Below are positions 40,641 to 48,700 of a DNA stretch of 54,201 nt, in pieces (the first letter of the stretch is position 1; each line of letters starts with the position of its first letter). Made by a program: the position numbers and the translations under genes. This DNA comes from Actinomycetota bacterium (GTDB lineage Bacteria > Actinomycetota > Acidimicrobiia > Acidimicrobiales > AC-14), in assembly GCA_040754375.1 (NCBI GenBank), contig JBFMCT010000021.1, positions 1 through 54,201 of the forward strand, read 5' to 3'. The notes beneath the pieces were generated by a model. The model was not told the origin of the DNA. It worked only from the letters and a program-made list of their open reading frames with translations, and searched no databases.

Positions 40641-41948
40641 TTGACTGAGGACATGCAGACCGAAGTCACAGATCTTGGTTCGCCGGCCTCGCCGGCCGGC
40701 CCCGCCGGAGACCCGACGCGACCGATCTTCCTCGATCCCCTCCCAGGCCAGACCAGCCTTCCCCCGGGGCCGCCCCAGTGGGGCACCGCGACGTCCACTC
40801 AGCTCCCGCCGCCTCCCCCGGCCCCGGCCCCGTCCCGCCGGGCCGGTCGCGGCACCGCTCTGATGGTGGCCGCTGCCCTCGTCGGGGGGGCCATCTCGGG
40901 GGGCATCGTCTCCGCGGTCCGCTCCGACAGCGGCTCGGACGGCACTTCGGCCCGTACGACCAACACGGCGGCTGTGGGCGGGGCCAACTCCAGCGTCATC
41001 GCCACGCCCCAGGACATCCAGGGGATCCTGGCCAAGGTCGAGCCCGGTGTGGTGTCCATCCGCACCCAGGCCGTGCGCCAGGGCCGGTTCTTCCCGACCC
41101 AGGGTGCGGGGACGGGCGTGGTCCTGACCCCTGACGGCGAGGTGCTCACCAACGCCCACGTCGTCCAGGGCGCCACCACCATCGAAGTGCGCCTGGCCGG
41201 CGAGCAGAACTTCCGCCCCGCCGACCTCGTGGGCGCCAACAGCGGGGAGGACCTCGCCCTGCTCAAGATCCGCAACGCCAGCGGGCTGGAGACAGTCGAG
41301 CTGGGCAGTTCGTCGGCCCTCAAGGTGGGCGACGGCGTCATCGCCATCGGCAACGCCCTCGACCTCCAGGGCGGCCTGACCGTCACCCAGGGGATCGTCT
41401 CGGCCCTGAACCGTTCGATCTCGGACTCCAGCGACCGCCTGACGGGCCTGATCCAGACCGACGCGGCCATCAACCCCGGCAACTCGGGCGGGCCCCTGGT
41501 GAACGCCGCCGGCCAGGTCGTGGGCATCAACACGGCGGTGGCCGGCGACGCCCAGAACATCGGGTTCGCCATCGCCATCGACACGGCCAAGCCCATCCTC
41601 GAACGGCTGCGGGGCGGGCCGGGCGCGACCGGCCCGCAGGGCCAGGCGTCGTCGTCGCAGGCCTACCTAGGCATCTCCAGCCAGACGATCGACGCGGCGT
41701 CAGCCGCCGCCTTGGGCCTGACCCAGACCTCGGGGGCCTACATCGCCCAGGTCTTCCCGGGGACGGCCGCCGAGGCTGCTGGCTTGCGGGTGGGCGACGT
41801 GATCACCTCGATCGGCGGGACGACCGTCACGGCCGCCGAGGACGTGTCGGCCGCCCTGACAAGCCGCAGCCCGGGGGACACGGTCGACATCTCGTGGGTA
41901 CGGGGCCGACAGCGCCTCTCCGCCCAGGTCACCCTCGGCTCGCGGTAA
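40641..41948 (+). CDS. HtrA/DegP-like membrane serine protease with PDZ domain
   Basis: 435 residues from a TTG at 40641. A Pro-rich cytoplasmic part of 70 residues, one membrane segment (TALMVAAALVGGAISGGIVS), then a trypsin-like domain with H173 (LTNAHVV), D204 (SGEDLALLKI) and S282 (NPGNSGGP), and a C-terminal PDZ domain (YLGISSQTIDAASAAALGLT, GLRVGDVITSIGG). This layout is that of actinobacterial HtrA/PepD envelope proteases, which degrade misfolded exported proteins. Confidence 0.93.
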   Translation: MTEDMQTEVTDLGSPASPAGPAGDPTRPIFLDPLPGQTSLPPGPPQWGTATSTQLPPPPPAPAPSRRAGRGTALMVAAALVGGAISGGIVSAVRSDSGSDGTSARTTNTAAVGGANSSVIATPQDIQGILAKVEPGVVSIRTQAVRQGRFFPTQGAGTGVVLTPDGEVLTNAHVVQGATTIEVRLAGEQNFRPADLVGANSGEDLALLKIRNASGLETVELGSSSALKVGDGVIAIGNALDLQGGLTVTQGIVSALNRSISDSSDRLTGLIQTDAAINPGNSGGPLVNAAGQVVGINTAVAGDAQNIGFAIAIDTAKPILERLRGGPGATGPQGQASSSQAYLGISSQTIDAASAAALGLTQTSGAYIAQVFPGTAAEAAGLRVGDVITSIGGTTVTAAEDVSAALTSRSPGDTVDISWVRGRQRLSAQVTLGSR

Positions 41949-41972
41949 GGGCCGCACCGGGGCCCGGACCCC

Positions 41973-42029
41973 GCGAAACCTGCGCGGGAAACGTGGGCGT
42001 TTCGCCCACGTTTCCCGCGCGGGTTTCGC
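41973..42029. repeat. 27-bp inverted repeat, dispersed copy B
   Basis: Arms 41973-41999 and 42003-42029, loop TTT, with a single G-T wobble. Same family as 7016-7066: the core GAAACCTGCGCGGGAA is shared and the A-T pair that differs is compensated. It lies 24 bp after the protease stop, so it could act as terminator there, but copy A is in a divergent region. Confidence 0.8.
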
Positions 42030-42127
42030 TAGGGCTGTGCCGGGACGGGGTGGCCGGGGGTAGACCGGGGTAGGGGCGCGGCCCTTTGGGGTAGGAGGTC
42101 AGCGAGCCTTACAGCCAAGGAGGCACG

Positions 42128-42373
42128 ATGACCGACGAGCAGACCCCTGAGCACAAGGGCGTGGTGCCCAAGAGCGGCGAGTACGTGAGCGGGCCCGGTG
42201 GCCCGACCATGACCCAGGGCGGGATCATGCCGGGCGGCCCGGAGATGGAGGGCTGGAAGCGGCCCGTGAAAGACAGCCTGACGACCGAACCCGAGGGGAC
42301 GATCGAGGAGCAGGCTGAGAACGTCCGCCGCCTGGCCGACGAGAGCCGCAGGCGCGACGACGGCGTGTCCTGA
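42128..42373 (+). CDS. Small hydrophilic protein of unknown function
   Basis: 81 residues from an ATG with AAGGAGG 5 nt upstream. It begins MTDEQTPEHKGVVPKSGEYV; Gly/Pro-rich middle (GGPTMTQGGIMPGGPEMEGW) and acidic helical end. No membrane segment or known family. The strong ribosome-binding site supports it. A 16-bp hairpin terminates it. Confidence 0.72.
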   Translation: MTDEQTPEHKGVVPKSGEYVSGPGGPTMTQGGIMPGGPEMEGWKRPVKDSLTTEPEGTIEEQAENVRRLADESRRRDDGVS

Positions 42374-42390
42374 CCCCACGACGGACGCGG

Positions 42391-42426
42391 AACGTGCCGG
42401 CCCCGGAGCCCCGGGGCCGGCACGTT
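42391..42426. terminator. 16-bp bidirectional terminator hairpin
   Basis: Arms 42391-42406 and 42411-42426 are perfectly complementary with loop AGCC, between the convergent ends of the small protein gene and ftsH. Confidence 0.75.
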
Positions 42427-42442
42427 CTCGCGTAGAGCCTGA

Positions 42443-44353
42443 TCAGGCGTGGGCGACGGCGGTGTCCATCTCTCCCGCCTCGGTCACGGTCATCAGCAGT
42501 TGGTCGAGGGCGTCGTCTTCGAGGGTCTCGGCCTCGATGAGCGTCTGGGCCAGCCGTTCGAAGGCGGCCTTGTTGGCCACCAGGGCGGCCATGGCCCGCT
42601 CCTCGGCCCGGTGGAGGATGGCCTGGATCTCCTCGTCGATCTCGGCCGCGATGCGCTCGGAGTAGCCCACGCCGATCTGGCCCTGGAAGCCGTCGGTGAA
42701 CGGCTTGACGATGTAGGGCCCCAGGTTCTGGGACATGCCGAAGTCGGCGATCATCTTGTGGGCCAACTGGACGGCGTGCTCGAGGTCGGCGGTCGCCCCC
42801 GAGGAGACCTCGCCGGTGGCCAGCCGTTCGGCCGCCCGGCCGCCCAGCAGGGCGGCGATACGGTCGAGCAACTGGGCCCGGGTCACCGTGACCTGGTCGC
42901 CCTCGGGCACCATCCACGTGAAGCCCCCGGCATGGCCCCGAGCCACGATCGACACCTTGCCCACCCGGTCGGTGCCGGGCAGGGCGGTCGAGACGATGGC
43001 GTGGCCCGACTCGTGGTAGGCGATGCGGGACCGGTCCTGGGGCGAGAGGATGCGGTTCTTCTTCTCGGGCCCGGCGACGGCCCGCTCGATGGCCTCCATG
43101 AGAAGGCGCGAGGTGATCTGGTTCTGGCCCCGGCGGGCGGCCAGCAGGGCGGCTTCGTTGACCACGTTGGCCAGGTCGGCGCCGCTGAAGCCAACCGTGC
43201 GCTTGGCCACGGCCGACAGGTCGACGTCCTCGGCCATGGGCTTGCCCCGGGAGTGGATCTTGAGGATGGCCTCACGGCCTCGCACGTCGGCCCGGTCGAC
43301 GCCCACCCGGCGGTCGAAGCGACCGGGACGCAGGAGGGCCGAGTCCAAGATGTCGGGGCGGTTGGTGGCGGCCAGCACGACGACCCCGCTGCCGGGGTCG
43401 AAGCCGTCCATCTCCACCAGGAGCTGGTTCAGGGTGGCCTCGCGCTCGTCCTGGCCACCCACGGCCATGGCCGTGCGGCTGCGGCCCACGGCGTCGAGCT
43501 CGTCGATGAACACGATGCAGGGGGACGCTTCTTTGGCCACCGCGAAGAAGTCGCGGATACGGGCGGCGCCGACGCCGACGAAGATCTCGACGAAGTCCGA
43601 ACCGGAGATGGAGAAGAACGGCACGTTGGCCTCGCCCGCCAGCGCCCGGGCCAGCAGCGTCTTGCCACAGCCCGGGGGGCCGGTCAGCAGGATGCCCTTG
43701 GGGACCGAGGCCCCCATGGCCAGGAACTTGTCCGGGCTGCCCAGGTAGTCGCGCACCTCGGCCAGTTCCTCGATGGCCTCGTCGACGCCGGCCACGTCCG
43801 AGAACGTGATCTTCGACTCTCCGACGGCCACACGTTTTGCCTTCGATTTACCGAAGCCCATCGTCTGTCCGCCTTGGCCCGGTCTGACTATCAAGAAGAC
43901 GATGAACAGACCGTTGAGGATGATCAGGGCGGGCAGGATCATCGACGCCGGCATGATGAGGTTCTTGAGGGGCTGCTGCTGGACCTTGTAGGCCACCCCG
44001 GCGTCCTCCATGGCCGAGGTCATGCGGCTGAACACGGTCTCCCGGCTCCCGACCGCCAGCCAGTAGTCGCCCCGGTCGTAGGTGCCGATGATGCGGGCGT
44101 CGGTCTCCAAGATGGTGGCCGTGGCGATGCGGCCCTGGCGCAGGAGGGTGATGAACTGGTCGATCCGCAGCTGGGTGCCGTCGGTACGCGGGTTGGACCA
44201 GTAGAGCAGCGTGCCGTAGAACAGGCCCAGCACCGGCAGAGCAGCGATGGCCAGGATCAGGGCCCGGCGCCGGGTCTTGGCCCGGTCGTCGATGTCGGGG
44301 GCCGGCGTGGGCTTCGGTCCGCCGGCCTTGCCACTCTTGTCTTTGCGGGCCAT
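42443..44353 (-). CDS. ftsH: ATP-dependent zinc metalloprotease FtsH
   Basis: 636 residues from ATG at 44353 (GGAG 5 nt upstream; a GTG one codon earlier is possible). Two membrane segments flank a periplasmic domain (residues about 31-155), then AAA+ ATPase with Walker A GPPGCGKT (about 225-232), Walker [15 protein letters not shown] arginines in [10 protein letters not shown], and the zinc motif HESGH near residue 440. It degrades membrane and regulatory proteins. The C-terminus is short ([15 protein letters not shown]...). Confidence 0.96.
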   Translation of the reverse strand: MARKDKSGKAGGPKPTPAPDIDDRAKTRRRALILAIAALPVLGLFYGTLLYWSNPRTDGTQLRIDQFITLLRQGRIATATILETDARIIGTYDRGDYWLAVGSRETVFSRMTSAMEDAGVAYKVQQQPLKNLIMPASMILPALIILNGLFIVFLIVRPGQGGQTMGFGKSKAKRVAVGESKITFSDVAGVDEAIEELAEVRDYLGSPDKFLAMGASVPKGILLTGPPGCGKTLLARALAGEANVPFFSISGSDFVEIFVGVGAARIRDFFAVAKEASPCIVFIDELDAVGRSRTAMAVGGQDEREATLNQLLVEMDGFDPGSGVVVLAATNRPDILDSALLRPGRFDRRVGVDRADVRGREAILKIHSRGKPMAEDVDLSAVAKRTVGFSGADLANVVNEAALLAARRGQNQITSRLLMEAIERAVAGPEKKNRILSPQDRSRIAYHESGHAIVSTALPGTDRVGKVSIVARGHAGGFTWMVPEGDQVTVTRAQLLDRIAALLGGRAAERLATGEVSSGATADLEHAVQLAHKMIADFGMSQNLGPYIVKPFTDGFQGQIGVGYSERIAAEIDEEIQAILHRAEERAMAALVANKAAFERLAQTLIEAETLEDDALDQLLMTVTEAGEMDTAVAHA

Positions 44354-44499
44354 CACGTCTCCTTGGGAGTGTTCATGCCGGCCGGGGGCACACTGCCCCA
44401 GCCATCAACCATCGTCGGTGCCAGCTGCCCGGCTGGGCAATCGGGGATCACCCTGAGCGACCCTGAGACGGCCCTGACACCTAATAGAGCTACGACCGC

Positions 44500-45648
44500 C
44501 TACGGGGACGGCATCACGGTAGCGGTCGCGGCTCCTCCAGGGACGTACCGCCGGCCCCGGACGGGCGAACCCGGGGCGGCCAGGGCCACCGCGCAGCCTC
44601 CGAAGCCGGCGCCCGTGAGCCGGGCCCCGTAGACGCCGGGGGTGCTCGCCAGCTCGCGCACCAGCGCGTCGAGGGCGGGGGTGGACACCTCGAAGTCGTC
44701 GCGCAGGCTGGCGTGGCTCTCGTTCATCAACCGGCCGGCGGCGACCAGGTCCCCAGCAGCCAGGGCCTCGGCGAAACGGGCCACCCGCTCGTTCTCGGTG
44801 ATCACGTGGCGGGCCCGGCGCCCTGTGGTCGCCCACTCGTCCTGGCCCGCGGCCGGTCCCGCGAGCCCGGTCAGCGCGGCCAGGTCGTCGACCGAAGCCT
44901 GGCGCAGGGGCCCGATCACGGCCTCGGCGGCCTCGCACTGGCGGCGGCGCTCGGCATAGGCCGAGCCCGCCAGGCTGCGCTGGCCGGCCGGGCCAGCGAC
45001 CACCACGACGGCTCCGTCGGGCAGGGCCACGGGGCGCACCTCGCCGCGGGCGCAGTCGATCACCAACACGTGGCCTTCGACGGCGGCCACGGCCGTCAAC
45101 TGGTCGAGCAGACCGCACGGCACACCCGTGGCCCACTGCTCGGCCCGTTGGCAGGCGCGAGCCAACTCGACGCCCTCCAACACCTCGGGACGGTCGTTTG
45201 ATGGAGCGCCGGTGGCACGAACGAGAGCGAGGGCGAGGGCGACCTCGAACGCCGCGCTGGAGGCAAGACCGGCCCCCACGGGTAGCTCGGTGCGGACCGA
45301 GCCGGCCCCGCCCACGGTGGCCCCGACCGCCACGGCCACGGCCGCCACCAGCCGGGACCAGGGAGGCTCGAGGGCGGCCAGGCCGGGCCCCGCCCAGGAG
45401 CGCGGCAGTTCGATGCCGGGCCCGGGGCGGACGTGGGAGAGGTCGACGGTGGCCGGCCGGGGGTCGACGTCCGAGGACAGTCGGAGCACGTGGCCCCCGG
45501 GGCGGAGCTCGACGCTCGTGCCCACGGGCAGAGCCATCGGGCAGGCGAGGCCGCCCGTGTAGTCGGTGTGGTCGCCGATCAGGTTGACCCGCCCCGGGGC
45601 CCACGCCACCACCGTCACCGGGCCGTCCACGGGGCGAGGCTGCCACAC
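44500..45648 (-). CDS. galK: Galactokinase
   Basis: About 382 residues. GHMP motifs are clear: APGRVNLIGDHTDYTGG (substrate-binding start), PVGAGLASSAAFEVALALAL (ATP loop) and GARLTGAGFGGCAVAL (motif 3). It phosphorylates galactose to galactose-1-phosphate in the Leloir pathway. The GTG at 45648 is a best guess; upstream GTG/TTG codons are in frame and the ribosome-binding site is not distinctive. No galT or galE is adjacent. The short form between motif 1 and 2 is normal for actinobacteria. Confidence 0.9.
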   Translation of the reverse strand: MWQPRPVDGPVTVVAWAPGRVNLIGDHTDYTGGLACPMALPVGTSVELRPGGHVLRLSSDVDPRPATVDLSHVRPGPGIELPRSWAGPGLAALEPPWSRLVAAVAVAVGATVGGAGSVRTELPVGAGLASSAAFEVALALALVRATGAPSNDRPEVLEGVELARACQRAEQWATGVPCGLLDQLTAVAAVEGHVLVIDCARGEVRPVALPDGAVVVVAGPAGQRSLAGSAYAERRRQCEAAEAVIGPLRQASVDDLAALTGLAGPAAGQDEWATTGRRARHVITENERVARFAEALAAGDLVAAGRLMNESHASLRDDFEVSTPALDALVRELASTPGVYGARLTGAGFGGCAVALAAPGSPVRGRRYVPGGAATATVMPSP

Positions 45649-45771
45649 CGCCGCCAAGGAATTCTCGGGCACTATCCGCCCAACGCTTTTCCAACACCGC
45701 CTTGACCTGCACCAACGCGCCGAGGCCCCCATCTCGACGGCCCTCGAAATCCTTGCCGAGGGCTGGTTGCG

Positions 45772-48700
45772 GTGGTAAACCAGAGCGAGTTCAGCCACCT
45801 GGCCGCCACTGTGGGCGGGCCGGGCCTGGCGTTCCCTCCGCAAATGACCCTCGATCAGGCGACCGCGAAGGATTCGTGCCCCCGCCGGGCGGGGTTCGCC
45901 GCGCTCGTGCTCCTGGCGCTGGCCGCCTTGGTGGTGCTGTTCGGGGGCCAGGCCGGGGCCGACACGGCCGCCCCCCTGACCGCCCCGGCACCCGTCGCCA
46001 CCAGCACCGACACCGCCGTCCTGGCGCCTCCGGCCACGGTCGCTCCCAGCCCTGCACCGGCCCCGCCCACGCTGGCCTCCGAGCCGGCCCCGGTCGCCGC
46101 TCCGGCGGCCGCCGAGCCCTCGCCCGTCACCGCTCCGGCGGCCGAGGCCGCTCCCGCCCTGGTCGCGCCCGCCCCGACGGCGGAAGCGGCACCGGCGCCC
46201 GCACCGGCCGCCCTCGCCGCTACGGCCCTGGTGGCCCCCGACGCCGCCGCCGCTCCCACGCTCTCGGCCCCCGCACCTCCGGCCCTGCTGGCCGCGCCCG
46301 GCCCCGCCGGCGGCCCGCTCGCCGGCCCGGCTCTGCCGGGTGCGGTCGCCGGCCCCGCGCCCGAAGCTGGTCCCCCGGCCCCTGACGCCGGCCCGGCTGG
46401 CTCGTCCGCTCCGGGCACCCGTCCGGTCTCCATGGCCGGGCCCACACCCGCCGCCCAGACCGCTTCCAACGCCTCGACCGGAGCCACCATCTCGGGCGGT
46501 GACGGCCAGGCGGCCGGTGACGCCGAGGCCGGTAACACGTCGGGCATCACGTTCACGCGGACGAAGAACTGCCGGGTGGTCGAAGGCTCCAACAGCGTCT
46601 ACACGCACCTCGTGATCGCCATCGGCAAGGGCTGCGCGGCCAACGGCCAGTCCGGCCCTGTGCCCGGTGGCGCGACCTCCAACCTCGCCATCGCCATCGG
46701 CGGCGCGGCCATCGGCGTGGCCCGCAGCGCGGCCGACCGCAAGGCCACCAATCTCACCGTCGCCATCCGTGGCGATGCCTACGGCGAGGCCCACGCCGGG
46801 CCTGGCGGCGACGCTCAGAACGAGACGATCGGGATCCGGGGCCGAGAGGCCAACGGGATAGCCATCGGTGGTGAAGGTCGAGCAGGCAATGGAGGCAGTG
46901 CCGAGAACCTCACCATCGGGATCGGCCCGGGTGTGGTCACCGGCACTGCCATCGGCGGTTCCACCACCAACGGCGTGACCACTTCCGAAGGCACCATCGA
47001 GCCCGGCCCGGCCGGCGGCCAGACCGCCAACCTGACCGGCTCCCCGGCTGCCACCCAGGCGCCGGGCACCAACCACACCGCCGGCGGCGGTCCTTCTTCG
47101 AGCGGCGGCTCGGCCAGCGGCGGCGACGGTGGGGCGAGCAACGTGCTCGTCGCCCCCACGGCGTCCAGCGGCTCCAGCGGCGGCACAGGCGGCTCCTCAG
47201 CTTCTTCTGGCGGCACCAACTCGGGCGACACCGGCTCGGCCACCTCGGCCGCGGGTACGGCCCCCACCGCTTCTTCGGGTAGCTCGGGCGGAACCGGCAG
47301 CACCGGCCCGGTCCTCACCGCCCCCTCGGCGACCAACACCTCGATCGGCGGGAACTCTTCTACCGGCACCGGCCCGGCCGTCTCGGGCAGCTCGGGCAAC
47401 TCGGGCAGCACCGGCCCGGCGACCGCCGTGGGCAACGCCACCAGCGAAGCCAACACCGGGGCCAGCGCCACGTCGGTGGCCACGACCGGCAGCGGGGGTT
47501 CGGCCACCAACACCGTGAACGTGGTCGCCACCGGAGGCAACGGCGGGGCCGGTGGGACGGCCGTGGCCACGACCGGAGCGGGTGGCAACGCCTCCAACTC
47601 GGTGATCGCCGTCGGCAGTTCGTCGGTCACGGCCAACGCCACCGGGGGCTCCTCGGTGGCTACCGCCGACGCCTCGGGCGGCAAGGGGGGCGACGCCACC
47701 GTGGTCATCACGCCCACGGCCGGTTCGGGCGTAGGTGGGGGTGGCAGCGGCACCGCGTCCAACTCGACCGACGTCGTAGCCGCCGGAGGCACCGGGGGCT
47801 CAGGGGGCCTAGCCGCGGCCCAGGCCGGGCCGGGCGGTTCGGCCTCCAACAACGTGGTGGCCGTCGGCACCGGGCCTGTGAACGCCACTTCCCAAGGCGG
47901 GGCGTCGCTGGCCACAGCCGACGCCTCCGGCGGCGACGGTGGCAACGTGTCGGTCACCGTGTCGCCCACCGCCAGTTCGGGCGGGGGCTCCCCGGCCCCG
48001 GCCTCGGCCCAGTCGTCGGCCACCAACACGGGCAACACGGGCGACGCCTCATCGTCGGCTTCCGCGCACCCAGTGGCCACCACCGGGAGCTCGGGCAACA
48101 CGGGGGCCACCGGGCCGGCCACCTCCTCCCCCACCGCCACCAACTCGGGCATCGGCGGGTCGGCGAACGTCGGCGGAGGCGGAGGCGTGGGCACGGGTGG
48201 TTCGGGCAACTCGGGTGACACGGGGGCGGCGGCGGCCGTGGGCAACTCGACGTCGGTGGCCAACACCGGGGCCAGCGCCATCGCCGACGCCCGCACCGGT
48301 TCCAGCGGTGACGCCGTCAACCAGACCCAGATCGTCGCCAGCGGGGGGGCGGGCGGGGCGGGCGGCGAGGCCTCGGCCACGTCCGCGCCGGGCGGGGCGG
48401 CGGCCAACAACGTGACGGCCGTCGGCTCCGGGCCGGTGACGGCCACCACCCAGGGCGGCGCATCGGTCGCGACCGTCGACACCTCGGGCGGCACCGGCGG
48501 GTCGTCGAGCGTGCAGGTGGCGCCCACGGCCACCACCGGGGGCACGGGGGCCGCTTCAGCCCAGGCATCGTCCACCAACTCGGGCGACACCGGCAATGCC
48601 ACCTCGAGCTCGTCCTCGTCACCCCAGGCCACCTCGGGGATGTCCGGGGGCACCGGGGCCACAGGGCCGGCCACCCTGACCCTCACGGCCGGCAACTCCG

